Below, in pieces: positions 44,701 through 53,792 of a stretch of DNA of 64,000 nt. Within the stretch, counting starts at the first letter, position 1, and every line of letters begins with the position of its first letter. Source of the stretch: Pseudomonas sp. MPC6 (GTDB taxonomy: Bacteria > Pseudomonadota > Gammaproteobacteria > Pseudomonadales > Pseudomonadaceae); assembly GCF_006094435.1 (NCBI RefSeq), contig NZ_CP034783.1, positions 2,011,001-2,075,000 of the forward strand. Direction: 5' to 3'. The translations under genes and the position numbers were made by a program. The notes below the pieces were generated by a model, which saw only the letters and a list, made by a program, of their open reading frames with translations, was not told the DNA's origin and did no database searches.

Positions 44701-45235
44701 GCAGTTTGCTGCCCATCGGGAACAGGTCGATCAGCGAGCCGCGCACGGTGAATTCGCCGTGCTCGTACACCGTGTCGACGTAGCGATAGCCTGTGGCTTC
44801 GAGCCGGGTGCGCATCTGCTCGACGTCGAGTTTCTGGCCGACGTCCAGCACCAGGCTGCTGCCGAGCAGGAATCGGGTCGGCGCCAGGCGATGCAGGGCC
44901 GTGGTGATCGGCACCACCAGCACGCCATGACTCAGCTCCGGCAGCCGGTACAGGGCGGCGATGCGCTGGGAAATGATGTCCTGGTGCGGCGAGAACAGGT
45001 CGTAGGGCAGGGTTTCCCAGTCCGGGAAATGCAGCACGGGCAAATCCGGGGCGAAGAAACTCAGCTCCTGTTCCAGCCGTTCGGCACTTTGGCTGTCGGC
45101 GGTCACGAGCAGGGTAAAGCGCTTGGCTGCGCTGGCAGCCTCGGCGATGGCCAGGCTCAGGGCGGCACCGGGCAGGTTGCCCCAGTGCTGTTTACCTGCC
45201 GCGGCAGGGAGAAGCGGTAGACGCAGAACGGGCAC
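41786..45235 (-). CDS. mfd: Transcription-repair coupling factor Mfd
   Basis: A 1149-residue protein with complete Mfd layout: UvrB-homology N-terminus (about 1-350, HFPDWETLPYDLFSPH), RNA-polymerase-interacting domain (VHIDHGVGRYLGLTILE, about 490-505), then the RecG-like motor. The motor has Walker A CGDVGFGKTEVAMRAA, Walker B IIDEEHRFGV and LHQLRGRVGRS, and is followed by the C-terminal TRCF domain. Mfd removes RNA polymerase stalled at lesions and recruits UvrA. Probably the first gene of mfd-csiV-SNF2. Divergent from the gapdh-like gene. Confidence 0.98.
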   Translation of the reverse strand: MPVLRLPLLPAAAGKQHWGNLPGAALSLAIAEAASAAKRFTLLVTADSQSAERLEQELSFFAPDLPVLHFPDWETLPYDLFSPHQDIISQRIAALYRLPELSHGVLVVPITTALHRLAPTRFLLGSSLVLDVGQKLDVEQMRTRLEATGYRYVDTVYEHGEFTVRGSLIDLFPMGSKLPYRIDLFDDEIESLRTFDPENQRSIDKVDTVRLLPAREFPLQKDAVTRFKARFRERFDVDFRRCPIFQDLSSGITPAGIEYYLPLFFDETSTLFDYLPQDTQVFSLPGIEQAAENFWNDVRNRYEERRVDPARPLLPPAELFLPVEDCFARLKNWPRVVASQQDVETGVGRERFPARELPNLAIEAKASQPLAALASFLDEFPGRVLFTAESAGRREVLLELLERLKLRPKTVDSWPDFVASKERLAITIAPLDEGLVLDDPALALVAESPLFGQRVMQRRRREKRADANNDAVIKNLTELREGAPVVHIDHGVGRYLGLTILEIDSQAAEFLTLEYAENAKLYVPVANLHLIARYTGSDDALAPLHRLGSETWQKAKRKAAEQVRDVAAELLDIYARRAAREGYAFEDPKADYATFSAGFPFEETPDQQTTIDAVRSDMLAPKPMDRLVCGDVGFGKTEVAMRAAFIAVHGGRQVAILVPTTLLAQQHYNSFRDRFADWPVTVEVMSRFKSTKEVNAAVADLAEGKIDIVIGTHKLLQDDVKIKNLGLVIIDEEHRFGVRQKEQLKALRSEVDILTLTATPIPRTLNMAVSGMRDLSIIATPPARRLSVRTFVMEQNKSTVKEALLRELLRGGQVYYLHNDVKTIEKCAADLAELVPEARIGIGHGQMRERDLEQVMSDFYHKRFNVLIASTIIETGIDVPSANTIIIERADKFGLAQLHQLRGRVGRSHHQAYAYLLTPPRQQITPDAEKRLEAIANTQDLGAGFVLATNDLEIRGAGELLGDGQSGQIQAVGFTLYMEMLERAVKSIRKGEQPNLDQPLGGGPEVNLRVPALIPEDYLPDVHARLILYKRIASAADEEGLKDLQVEMIDRFGLLPEPTKNLMRITALKLQAELLGIKKVDGGPQGGRIEFATQTPVDPLTLIKLIQSQPKRYKFEGATMFKFQVPMERPEERFNTVEALFERLIPKTA

Positions 45236-45611
45236 GGAAGGTTGAGCTCCAAGCGTTGCGACAAAGTCGGTAATTGTAACGGTCCCGGGTGCCGCCTGTC
45301 AGTTGCAGACTGTGTCTATTACGCAATGGGACAAATGTAGTGGTAATGACAAAATCGGCCGGTTTTTCAGGAAAAATCACGGATTATGTAGTGGCAAACG
45401 CAACCTGTGTTACGGATGGTTACGGACAAGGCAGCGCTGTCTCCAAAAATTTGACTCGGCTGCAGGCCACGTTATTACTGGGCTGGAGCGATGCGGGATT
45501 TTTTTTCAGGAAAAGTTGTTACTGGTTGCGCGACAGGCGCGCATTGCTACGGGAGCCACTCGGCGGCATAATGTAGCCCCTTTTTTCTGCCCCTACATGT
45601 GGAAGGTTCCC
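45236..45611. other. Divergent promoter region mfd / gapdh-like gene
   Basis: A 376-bp gap, clearly less GC-rich than the genes. It carries a likely -10 CATAAT (45567-45572) for the gapdh-like gene, and T-rich tracts at 45348-45356 and 45499-45508. The HexR pattern (TTGT-N7/8-ACAA) was looked for and not found. The frame of the gapdh-like gene stays open to 45303 but has no supporting start in that stretch. Confidence 0.45.
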
Positions 45612-47060
45612 GTGACTCAGAAGCCCGACCAGTGTCTTGGTGAATGGATCGACCGTGAAGCACTCGCAGAAGCGATGATTCCGCTTATCGGTCAGCTCTA
45701 CCGCAATAACAACGTGGTGAGCTCGATCTATGGCCGCAGCCTGATCAATCGTTCAGTCATCGCGATTCTCAAAGCTCACCGCTTTGCCCGTCATCGCCAG
45801 TCCGATGACAGCGAATTGTCCGTCCACGAAACATTCCCGCTGCTCAAGGCGATGAGCGAGCTCAAGCTGGGCGCCGCTTCGGTCGACCTGGGCAAGCTTG
45901 CAGTCAAGTTCAAGGCCGAAGGCAATGGTCGCAGCGCCGAAGACTTCGTCCGTGACGAGCTGGCCGATGTGGTCGGCAAGCAAAACGGTTCCGGCCGTAC
46001 CGGTACCGACGTTGTCCTGTACGGCTTCGGTCGTATCGGCCGTCTGCTGGCGCGTATCCTGATCGAGAAAACCGGTGGTGGCGACGGCCTGCGTCTGCGC
46101 GCCATCGTGGTCCGCAAGGGCGCCGAGAACGATCTGGTCAAGCGTGCCAGCCTGCTGCGCCGCGACTCGGTGCATGGTCCGTTCGATGGCACCATCACCA
46201 TTGATGAAGCCAACAACACCATCACCGCCAACGGCAACCTGATCCAGGTTATCTACGCGAAAAACCCGACCGAAGTGGATTACACCCAGTACGGCATCAA
46301 AGACGCGCTGCTGGTGGACAACACCGGTGTATGGCGTGACGCCGAGGGCCTGGGCCAGCACCTGACTTGCCCGGGTATCGACCGCGTTGTGTTGACCGCG
46401 CCTGGCAAAGGCAAGCTGAAGAACATCGTTCACGGCATCAACCACGGTGAAATCACCGCTGACGACAAGATCGTGTCCGCCGCTTCCTGCACCACCAACG
46501 CCATCGTGCCGGTGCTGAAGGCTGTGAATGACAAGTTCGGCATCATCAACGGTCACGTCGAAACGGTTCACTCGTACACCAACGACCAGAACCTGATCGA
46601 CAACTTCCACAAAGGCGATCGCCGTGGCCGTAGCGCCGCGCTGAACATGGTGATCACCGAGACCGGTGCCGCCACTGCTGCTGCCAAGGCCCTGCCTGAG
46701 CTGGCCGGCAAGCTGACCGGTAACGCAATCCGTGTTCCGACGCCGAACGTGTCGATGGCCATTCTCAACCTGAACCTTGAGAAAGGCGCTACCCGTGAAG
46801 AGATGAACGAGTACCTGCGCTACATGGCGCTGCACTCCGATCTGCATAAGCAAATCGACTACGTCAATTCGCAGGAAGTGGTGTCCACCGACTTCGTTGG
46901 CTCGCGCCACGCAGGCGTGGTGGACGCTGAAGCGACCATCGTCCAGGACAACCGCGTTGTGCTGTACGTGTGGTACGACAACGAGTTCGGTTACAGCTGC
47001 CAGGTAGTGCGTGTGATGGAAGACATGGCCGGGGTAAACCCGCCAGCGTTTCCGCGCTAA
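45612..47060 (+). CDS. gap: Glyceraldehyde-3-phosphate dehydrogenase, N-terminally extended type
   Basis: A 482-residue GAPDH-like protein with GTG start at 45612 (GGAAGG 5 nt upstream; mature start MTQKPDQCLGEW). About 125 extra residues precede the NAD-binding motif VLYGFGRIGRLLARIL. The catalytic Cys is in SAASCTTNAIVPV. The C-terminal VWYDNEFGYSCQVVRVM is standard. It matches the long GAPDH found in Pseudomonas as PA3001; the extension has no recognisable domain. It could serve gluconeogenesis rather than the Entner-Doudoroff pathway, an inference. Divergent from mfd; terminator at 47077. Confidence 0.93.
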   Translation: MTQKPDQCLGEWIDREALAEAMIPLIGQLYRNNNVVSSIYGRSLINRSVIAILKAHRFARHRQSDDSELSVHETFPLLKAMSELKLGAASVDLGKLAVKFKAEGNGRSAEDFVRDELADVVGKQNGSGRTGTDVVLYGFGRIGRLLARILIEKTGGGDGLRLRAIVVRKGAENDLVKRASLLRRDSVHGPFDGTITIDEANNTITANGNLIQVIYAKNPTEVDYTQYGIKDALLVDNTGVWRDAEGLGQHLTCPGIDRVVLTAPGKGKLKNIVHGINHGEITADDKIVSAASCTTNAIVPVLKAVNDKFGIINGHVETVHSYTNDQNLIDNFHKGDRRGRSAALNMVITETGAATAAAKALPELAGKLTGNAIRVPTPNVSMAILNLNLEKGATREEMNEYLRYMALHSDLHKQIDYVNSQEVVSTDFVGSRHAGVVDAEATIVQDNRVVLYVWYDNEFGYSCQVVRVMEDMAGVNPPAFPR

Positions 47061-47076
47061 GCATTAGCTGCAAATG

Positions 47077-47107
47077 AAAACGCCCCGGCTTTGGTCGGGG
47101 CGTTTTT
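47077..47107 (+). terminator. Intrinsic terminator of the gapdh-like gene
   Basis: AAAACGCCCCG, loop, CGGGGCGTTTTT: 10-bp stem with T-run, 17 nt past the stop. Confidence 0.95.
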
Positions 47108-47145
47108 GTTTGTGGGGTTTACACGATAGTGGTCACAACAAATAT

Positions 47146-48405
47146 CCTGTAGGAGCTGGCTTGCCAGCGAAGGTCTGTCAGTTGCTATCAATGTTGCCTG
47201 GCACACCGCTTTCGCTGGCAAGCCAGCTCCTACAAGGTTTTGTGGTGTTTACACGATAGTGGTCACGCCAAAAATCCTGTAGGAGCTGGCTTGCCAGCGA
47301 AGGTCTGTCAGTTGCTATCAATGTTGCCTGGCACACCGCTTTCGCTGGCAAGCCAGCTCCTACAAGGTTTTGTGGTGTTTACACGATAGTGGTCACGCCA
47401 AAAATCCTGTAGGAGCTGGCTTGCCAGCGAAGGTCTGTCAGTTGCTATCAATGTTGCCTGGCACACCGCTTTCGCTGGCAAGCCAGCTCCTACAAGGTTT
47501 TGTGGTGTTTACACGATAGTGGTCACGCCAAAAATCCTGTAGGAGCTGGCTTGCCAGCGAAGGTCTGTCAGTTGCTATCAATGTTGCCTGGCACACCGCT
47601 TTCGCTGGCAAGCCAGCTCCTACAAGGTTTTGTGGTGTTTACACGATAGTGGTCACGCCAAAAATCCCGTAGGAGCTGGCTTGCCAGCGAAGGTCTGTCA
47701 GTTGCTATCAATGGTGCCTGGCACACCGCTTTCGCTGGCAAGCCAGCTCCTACAAGGTTTTGTGGTGTTTACACGATAGTGGTCACGCCAAAAATCCTGT
47801 AGGAGCTGGCTTGCCAGCGAAGGTCTGTCAGTTGCTATCAATGTTGCCTGGCACACCGCTTTCGCTGGCAAGCCAGCTCCTACAAGGTTTTGTGGTGTTT
47901 ACACGATAGTGGTCACGCCAAAAATCCCGTAGGAGCTGGCTTGCCAGCGAAGGTCTGTCAGTTGCTATCAATGGTGCCTGGCACACCGCTTTCGCTGGCA
48001 AGCCAGCTCCTACAAGGTTTTGTGGTGTTTACACGATAGTGGTCACGCCAAAAATCCTGTAGGAGCTGGCTTGCCAGCGAAGGTCTGTCAGTTGCTATCA
48101 ATGTTGCCTGGCACACCGCTTTCGCTGGCAAGCCAGCTCCTACAAGGTTTTGTGGTGTTTACACGATAGTGGTCACGCCAAAAATCCTGTAGGAGCTGGC
48201 TTGCCAGCGAAGGTCTGTCAGTTGCTATCAATGTTGCCTGGCACACCGCTTTCGCTGGCAAGCCAGCTCCTACAAGGTTTTGTGGGGTTTACACGATAGT
48301 GGTCACGCCAAAAATCCTGTAGGAGCTGGCTTGCCAGCGAAGGTCTGTCAGTTGCTATCAATGTTGCCTGGCACACCGCTTTCGCTGGCAAGCCAGCTCC
48401 TACAG
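47146..48405. repeat. Ten-unit tandem REPIN array, period exactly 130 bp
   Basis: Units begin at 47146 and every 130 bp to 48316. Each has a left REP (CTGTAGGAGCTGGCTTGCCA), the loop TCTGTCAGTTGCTATCAATG, an inverted REP and the linker TGTTTACACGATAGTGGTCA. Units 5 (47666) and 7 (47926) share two differences, CCCGTAGG for CCTGTAGG and ATGGTGCC for ATGTTGCC; the others are almost identical. The outermost linkers read TGTGGGG where internal ones read TGTGGTG. The array fills the whole gap between gapdh and apbE. Confidence 0.96.
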
Positions 48406-48462
48406 TTCTATCGCATAATGGCTGGCCTTGGCGGTGTGTCGGGGGGGCTTCAGGAGATGCAG

Positions 48463-49482
48463 GTGTTGTTGAAGGGGCGGCTGATCGGAATGGTGGTGCT
48501 GGCCGGCGTATTGTCCGGTTGCGGCAACGGCGACTCCATGGAAAGCTTCGGCGGCCCGACCATGGGCAGCACTTACTCGGTCACCTACCTGCGCCAGGCC
48601 GGTCTTCCGGCGCCGGCGCAAGTCCGGGGCGAGGTCGAGAAGATCCTCGCGCAAATCGATCGGCAGATGTCGACCTACCGCAGCGACTCCGATATCGAGC
48701 GCTTCAACGCGCTGCCCGCCAACCGCTGCCAGCCAATGCCCGCGCCGATCCTCAAGCTGGTCCGTGTCGCCGAGCAGCTGTCGGAACAAAGCGCAGGCTC
48801 CTACGACTTGACGGTGGAACCCTTGCTCAATCTCTGGGGGTTCGGCCCGCAAGGCCGTGCGGAAACAGTCCCTTCCGCCCAGGCGCTGGCCGAGGTGCAA
48901 CAACGAGTCGGCTACCAGCATTTACGCATCGAAGGCGATCAGCTGTGCAAGGACGCCGCGGTCGAAGTCGACTTCAACAGCATCGCCGCCGGCTACGCCG
49001 TCGACACTATTGCCGCCAGGCTCGAGGCGTTGGGCATCCACAATTACCTCGCCGAAGCCACCGGCGAACTCAAGGCGGCCGGCAAGAAACTCGATGGCTC
49101 ACCCTGGCGCATCGCCCTCGAGGAGCCGCGGGATGATCGCCAGGTCGCGCAACGCATTCTGGCGGTCGACGGCTACAGCGTTTCCACCTCCGGTGATTAC
49201 CGAAATTATTTCGAGCAGGGCGGCAAGCGCTATTCCCACACCTTCGACGCCCGCACCGGTGCACCGGTCTCACACGCCCTGGCGTCAGTCACGGTGATTC
49301 ATCCTTCAGCGTTGATGGCCGATGGCTTGTCCACCCTGTTGCTGATTCTCGGCCCGGTGCGCGGTTGGGACTACGCCGAAAAACACGACATCGGCGCATT
49401 CTTTGTGATTCGTGCCGATCGCGGTTTCGTCATACGCACCAATCAGGCATTTGAGCGCCTGAGCGGGGCCGAGACCGAGTGA
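48463..49482 (+). CDS. apbE: FAD:protein FMN transferase ApbE
   Basis: A 339-residue lipoprotein with lipobox LAGVLSGC (about residues 15-22) and the ApbE domain: GGPTMGSTYSVTY, DLTVEPLLNLWGFGP, VDFNSIAAGYAVD, YSVSTSGDYRNYF and the metal-binding DGLSTLLLILG. ApbE attaches FMN through phosphoester bonds to Thr or Ser of exported flavoproteins such as NqrB/NqrC and RnfD/RnfG. Start: GTG at 48463 has AGGAG 6 nt upstream; ATG at 48457 is also in frame but abuts the Shine-Dalgarno. Further upstream the frame runs into the repeat array. No flavoprotein substrate gene is next to it. Confidence 0.93.
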   Translation: MLLKGRLIGMVVLAGVLSGCGNGDSMESFGGPTMGSTYSVTYLRQAGLPAPAQVRGEVEKILAQIDRQMSTYRSDSDIERFNALPANRCQPMPAPILKLVRVAEQLSEQSAGSYDLTVEPLLNLWGFGPQGRAETVPSAQALAEVQQRVGYQHLRIEGDQLCKDAAVEVDFNSIAAGYAVDTIAARLEALGIHNYLAEATGELKAAGKKLDGSPWRIALEEPRDDRQVAQRILAVDGYSVSTSGDYRNYFEQGGKRYSHTFDARTGAPVSHALASVTVIHPSALMADGLSTLLLILGPVRGWDYAEKHDIGAFFVIRADRGFVIRTNQAFERLSGAETE

Positions 49483-49691
49483 TCACGGCGATCCCCGCAT
49501 TGAAAACTGGCGTTGTAGTGCAGGCAAAAGTAGCCTACGACACGACCAAGGGTTAATGTGCCCGGCGTTGACGCTTCTATAGACTGTGTCCCGGGTTCTG
49601 CACTGGCCCCAAAATTGTTCCTTCACGCCGCAGATCGGCGTGATTTAGCCGCAGGTGCCGAGGGCGCCGCGGCCTGTTCTGAGGAGTACGC

Positions 49692-51086
49692 ATGGCTGTC
49701 TACAACTACGACGTGGTGGTACTGGGTTCCGGCCCGGCGGGAGAAGGCGCGGCAATGAACGCCGCCAAGGCAGGGCGCAAGGTGGCGATGGTCGATAGCC
49801 GTCGCCAAGTCGGCGGCAACTGCACCCACCTGGGTACCATCCCGTCCAAGGCACTGCGTCACTCGGTCCGGCAGATCATGCAGTTCAACACCAACCCGAT
49901 GTTCCGGGCCATTGGTGAGCCGCGCTGGTTCTCGTTCCCGGACGTGCTGAAAAGCGCCGAGAAAGTCATTTCCAAACAAGTCTCTTCGCGCACCGGCTAC
50001 TACGCCCGCAACCGCGTCGACGTGTTCTTCGGCACCGGCAGCTTCGCCGACGAGCAAACCATCGAAGTGGTCTGCGGCAACGGCGTGGTCGAGAAACTGG
50101 TGGCCAAGCACATCATCATCGCCACCGGCTCGCGTCCGTATCGTCCGGCGGACATCGATTTCCACCACCCGCGCATCTACGATAGCGACACCATCCTCAG
50201 CCTCGGCCACACCCCGCGCAAACTCATCGTTTACGGCGCCGGCGTGATCGGTTGCGAATACGCCTCGATCTTCAGCGGCCTGGGGGTGCTGGTCGAGCTG
50301 GTGGATAACCGCGGCCAGTTGCTGAGCTTCCTCGACTCGGAAATTTCCCAGGCCCTGAGCTACCACTTCAGCAACAACAACATCACGGTTCGCCACAACG
50401 AAGAATACGACCGCGTCGAAGGCGTGGACAGCGGCGTGATCCTGCACCTCAAGTCCGGCAAGAAGATCAAGGCCGACGCCTTGCTCTGGTGCAACGGCCG
50501 TACCGGCAACACCGATCAGCTGGGTCTGGAAAACGTTGGCGTGAAGGTCAACGGCCGCGGCCAGATCGAAGTCGACGAGGCCTACCGCACCTGCAAGCCG
50601 AACATCTACGGCGCCGGTGACGTGATCGGTTGGCCGAGCCTGGCCAGTGCCGCGCACGACCAGGGTCGTTCGGCCGCCGGGAGCATCGTCGACAACCACA
50701 GCTGGCGCTTCGTCAACGACGTGCCGACCGGCATCTATACGATTCCGGAGATCAGCTCGATCGGCAAGAACGAGCAGGAGCTGACCCAGGCCAAGGTGCC
50801 GTACGAAGTGGGCAAGGCGTTCTTCAAGGGCATGGCGCGGGCACAGATCGCCGGCGAGCCCCAGGGCATGCTGAAGATCCTGTTCCACCGCGAGACCCTG
50901 GAAGTGCTGGGCGTGCATTGCTTCGGTTACCAGGCGTCGGAGATCGTGCACATCGGCCAGGCGATCATGAACCAGCCGGGCGACCTCAATACCCTGAAGT
51001 ATTTCGTCAACACCACGTTCAACTACCCGACCATGGCCGAAGCCTATCGGGTCGCCGCCTACGATGGCCTCAACCGGCTTTTTTGA
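49692..51086 (+). CDS. sthA: Soluble pyridine nucleotide transhydrogenase
   Basis: A 464-residue flavoprotein of the disulfide reductase superfamily, passing hydride between NADPH and NAD+. FAD site [18 protein letters not shown]. The position of the redox disulfide reads [18 protein letters not shown]: only one Cys, with Thr at the second place, as in known SthA. NAD(P) site [14 protein letters not shown] and the C-terminal dimerisation region are present. ATG at 49692, preceded by GAGGAG. It follows apbE by 209 bp, where a PA2992-like gene was looked for and not seen. Confidence 0.97.
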   Translation: MAVYNYDVVVLGSGPAGEGAAMNAAKAGRKVAMVDSRRQVGGNCTHLGTIPSKALRHSVRQIMQFNTNPMFRAIGEPRWFSFPDVLKSAEKVISKQVSSRTGYYARNRVDVFFGTGSFADEQTIEVVCGNGVVEKLVAKHIIIATGSRPYRPADIDFHHPRIYDSDTILSLGHTPRKLIVYGAGVIGCEYASIFSGLGVLVELVDNRGQLLSFLDSEISQALSYHFSNNNITVRHNEEYDRVEGVDSGVILHLKSGKKIKADALLWCNGRTGNTDQLGLENVGVKVNGRGQIEVDEAYRTCKPNIYGAGDVIGWPSLASAAHDQGRSAAGSIVDNHSWRFVNDVPTGIYTIPEISSIGKNEQELTQAKVPYEVGKAFFKGMARAQIAGEPQGMLKILFHRETLEVLGVHCFGYQASEIVHIGQAIMNQPGDLNTLKYFVNTTFNYPTMAEAYRVAAYDGLNRLF

Positions 51087-51128
51087 GCGGCTCCGGCCGG
51101 TGGCCTGAGCCGGCCGGGGAGACCGATT

Positions 51129-51851
51129 TCAGCAATTCTCGAGCGTGGCGCTGGCCAAACCGGGAAAGTCTGTAATCAGGCTGTCAACGCCGAAGTCGGC
51201 GAGCCTGCGCATCAGCGCGGGCTCGTTGACTGTCCACACCGACACATGCAGCCCCTGACGCTGCGCCCTCTGCAGGCGTTCCGGCGTACACAGGGTCCAG
51301 TTCAGCGCCAGGATCTCACAGCCATAGCTTTGCGCGACCTTCAGCGGGTCGAGCCAGGCGTATTCGGCCACCAGCCCGCGGGACACGTCCGGCACCAGGT
51401 CCAGCGCGGCTTTGAGCACTTCCCGCGAGCTCGAGGTGATCGTCACCTTGTCCAGCAGGCCATGGCGCTGGGCCATTTCCCGAATCGCCAGCACGGTGGA
51501 GGCGGCGCGGGTGCGTGAAGCGCTTTTGACCTCCAGTTGCCAATGCTCGAAATCGCATTGCTCGAACAGCGTTTCCAGGGTCGGGATCGGGCACGGCTTG
51601 ATCCAGCCCGGGCCGCCCTTGCGCGCGTCATAGGTCACCAGTTCCGCCGCGGTGTGCTCGACCACCTTGCCGCGACGGTCGGTGGTGCGCTTGAGGGTCG
51701 GGTCGTGGATGACCATCAACTCGCCATCCATGGACAGGTGCAGGTCCAGTTCGCAGCGGCGCACGCCGTGCTTGAGACATTCCTGAAAACTGGTCAGGGT
51801 GTTTTCCGGTGCTTCGCCCTTGGCGCCGCGATGGCCGTAGATGAGGGTCAC
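51129..51851 (-). CDS. Glycerophosphodiester phosphodiesterase
   Basis: A 240-residue GDPD-family TIM-barrel enzyme, hydrolysing glycerophosphodiesters to glycerol-3-phosphate and an alcohol. Catalytic elements: YGHRGAKGEAPENT (His and Glu), ELDLHLSMDGELMVIHDPTL (metal-binding Glu/Asp and second His). No signal peptide, so cytoplasmic (UgpQ-like). ATG at 51849-51851, 14 nt after the PilZ-gene stop on the same strand, so probably co-transcribed. Convergent with sthA. Corresponds to PA2990 in order. Confidence 0.95.
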   Translation of the reverse strand: MTLIYGHRGAKGEAPENTLTSFQECLKHGVRRCELDLHLSMDGELMVIHDPTLKRTTDRRGKVVEHTAAELVTYDARKGGPGWIKPCPIPTLETLFEQCDFEHWQLEVKSASRTRAASTVLAIREMAQRHGLLDKVTITSSSREVLKAALDLVPDVSRGLVAEYAWLDPLKVAQSYGCEILALNWTLCTPERLQRAQRQGLHVSVWTVNEPALMRRLADFGVDSLITDFPGLASATLENC

Positions 51852-51865
51852 GGTTCTTCCTTAAG

Positions 51866-52447
51866 TTAAATGCCTGATTCGGTTTGTTCGCGGGCCAGGC
51901 GTCGTTCCTGGGCCTGCTTGTGCAAGATGTAGCGGGCCAGCAATTGCCGCTGGGCATCGGTTGCGTGTTCGAACGCGGTGCCGATGACGTAGCCGTCGCC
52001 CTGGCGGTCGCAATGGATCACGCGCGCGCGCAGCAGCAGGCCGAGGGCTTGGGGCATCAACACCAGTTTCACCGACAGCCGTGCGCCGGCGGCAAGCGGT
52101 GTCGGGTGCTGGAAGTCGATGCCGCCTTCGGAAATGGTCACCGGCTGCGGTTCGCCGATCTGCCCGAGCACGGTGATGGCGATCACCTGGCTGAGCAGAT
52201 CGATGCGTTTGTTCTGGGATTTGAGGAACGCCGCGAGGGGGCGGTCGCGCTCGCTGATCTGGCGCAGCAGGTGTTGCGACTCGTATTCGCTGAGGTGCAG
52301 TTCGCTGAGCAGGTTGAACAGCTGAGAAGCATCCTGCAACACTTCCTGGCCCAAGGCTTCGGGCGCGGACAGAGGCCGAATTTCCAGTGCGATCATGTCC
52401 TCGATACGGTAGTATTCGCGGTGATCTTCATCATCTAATGTCGACAT
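51866..52447 (-). CDS. PilZ-domain protein
   Basis: A 193-residue cytoplasmic protein. The cyclic-di-GMP signature RxxxR is seen as REYYR at residues 10-14. The second motif, usually (D/N)xSxxG, appears as TISEGG at about residue 103, so its first residue is Thr. A helical segment of about 80 residues (LFNLLSELHLSEYESQHLL) lies between them, longer than in minimal PilZ domains. Binding of c-di-GMP is therefore plausible but not certain. Divergent from lolC by 94 bp and probably first gene of an operon with the GDPD gene. Corresponds to PA2989. Confidence 0.88.
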   Translation of the reverse strand: MSTLDDEDHREYYRIEDMIALEIRPLSAPEALGQEVLQDASQLFNLLSELHLSEYESQHLLRQISERDRPLAAFLKSQNKRIDLLSQVIAITVLGQIGEPQPVTISEGGIDFQHPTPLAAGARLSVKLVLMPQALGLLLRARVIHCDRQGDGYVIGTAFEHATDAQRQLLARYILHKQAQERRLAREQTESGI

Positions 52448-52541
52448 GGCGAACCCATGGTAGCGGCGGTGGTCTGAGTGTAAAGCTGGTTATCGACCCC
52501 CGCCACAAGGACGTTCCTTTTCCCTCCGAACAAGCCCCGAC

Positions 52542-53792
52542 ATGTTCAGACCTCTCTTCGTATTTATTGGCACGCGTTATACCCGTGCAAAGCGTCGCAA
52601 CCATTTTGTCTCCTTCATTTCCCTGACCTCGATCATTGGACTCGCCCTCGGCGTGGTCGTGATGATCGTGGTGCTGTCGGTCATGAACGGCTTCGATCAT
52701 GAGATGCGCACCCGCGTGCTGGGCATGGTGCCCCACGCGACCATCGAGTCCGGTGAACCGATCAACGACTGGCCGAGCCTGGCCGCCCAGGTCAAGCAGA
52801 ACCCGCAGGTGACGGCCGTGGCGCCGTTCACCCAGATGCAGGGGTTGCTGACCAACAAGGGCAAGGTCTCCAAGGTGTTGCTCAATGGCATCGATCCGGC
52901 GCTGGAGCGGCAGGTGTCGATCATCGACAAGTTCATGCTGCAGGGGCAGCTCGACGCCCTGGCGCCGGGCAGCTTCGGCATCGTCATCGGCGACAAGGCG
53001 GCGGCCAAGCTCGGTGCGGCCATCGGCGACAAGCTGACGTTCGTCGCGCCGGAAGTCACCGTGACCCCGGCCGGGATGTTTCCGCGCATGAAGCGCTTTA
53101 CCGTGGTCGGCATCTTCCATGTCGGCGCCGGTGAGATCGACGGTTACCTGGGCGTGACCAACCTGCAGGACCTGGCCCGGCTGCATCGCTGGAAGCCGGA
53201 GCAGGTGCAGGGCATCCGCCTGAAGTTCGACGACCTGTTCCAGGCGCCGCGCACCGCGTGGAACATCGCCCAGCAGCTCGGCGAAGATCATTACTACGCC
53301 CGGGACTGGACCCGCACCCACGGCAATCTGTATCAGGCGATCCGCATGGAAAAAGCCATGATCGGCCTGCTGTTGCTGCTGATCGTCGCGGTGGCGGCGT
53401 TCAACATCATTTCCACGCTGGTGATGGTGGTGAACGACAAGAAGGGCGACATCGCGATCCTGCGGACCCTGGGCGCCACGCCGGGTTCGATCATGGCGAT
53501 CTTCATGGTGCAGGGCACGGTGATCGGTGTGGTCGGGACGCTGATCGGCGCCGTGGTCGGGATCTTCGCCGCGCTGAACGTCAGCGCCGCGATCTCGGCC
53601 CTCGAAGGCTTGATCGGGCATAAATTTCTCAACGCCGACGTGTACTTCATCGATTACCTGCCGTCGCAAGTGCAGAGCGACGATGTGTTGATGGTCTGCG
53701 CCGCCGCGTTGGTCCTGAGTTTTCTCGCCACCCTGTATCCAGCCTGGCGTGCCGCGCGCACCCAGCCTGCGGAGGCGTTACGTTATGAGTGA
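52542..53792 (+). CDS. lolC: Lipoprotein-releasing ABC permease LolC/LolE family (first copy)
   Basis: A 416-residue inner-membrane permease: N-terminal helix [20 protein letters not shown], a large periplasmic domain (about 50-265), and three C-terminal helices starting with [20 protein letters not shown] and ending [17 protein letters not shown]. The pattern is typical of LolC/E (FtsX fold). With LolD it extracts mature lipoproteins from the inner membrane for LolA. ATG at 52542 follows CCTTTTCCCTCCG without a clear Shine-Dalgarno. The stop overlaps the lolD start. Assignment as C rather than E is by position only. Confidence 0.94.
   Translation: MFRPLFVFIGTRYTRAKRRNHFVSFISLTSIIGLALGVVVMIVVLSVMNGFDHEMRTRVLGMVPHATIESGEPINDWPSLAAQVKQNPQVTAVAPFTQMQGLLTNKGKVSKVLLNGIDPALERQVSIIDKFMLQGQLDALAPGSFGIVIGDKAAAKLGAAIGDKLTFVAPEVTVTPAGMFPRMKRFTVVGIFHVGAGEIDGYLGVTNLQDLARLHRWKPEQVQGIRLKFDDLFQAPRTAWNIAQQLGEDHYYARDWTRTHGNLYQAIRMEKAMIGLLLLLIVAVAAFNIISTLVMVVNDKKGDIAILRTLGATPGSIMAIFMVQGTVIGVVGTLIGAVVGIFAALNVSAAISALEGLIGHKFLNADVYFIDYLPSQVQSDDVLMVCAAALVLSFLATLYPAWRAARTQPAEALRYE

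Noticed and set aside
45236..45611. HexR site before the gapdh-like gene
   Set aside because: No TTGT-N7/8-ACAA match could be found by eye.
47146..48405. CRISPR array
   Set aside because: Regular spacing suggests one at first sight, but the spacers are as identical as the repeats, units are 130 bp with internal inverted REPs, and no cas gene is present.
49483..49691. A PA2992-like small gene between apbE and sthA
   Set aside because: No frame of useful length with a start site is present in the 209-bp gap.
51087..51128. Intrinsic terminator between sthA and the GDPD gene
   Set aside because: CCGGCC/GGCCGG blocks can pair, but there is no T-run on either strand and several alternative pairings exist.
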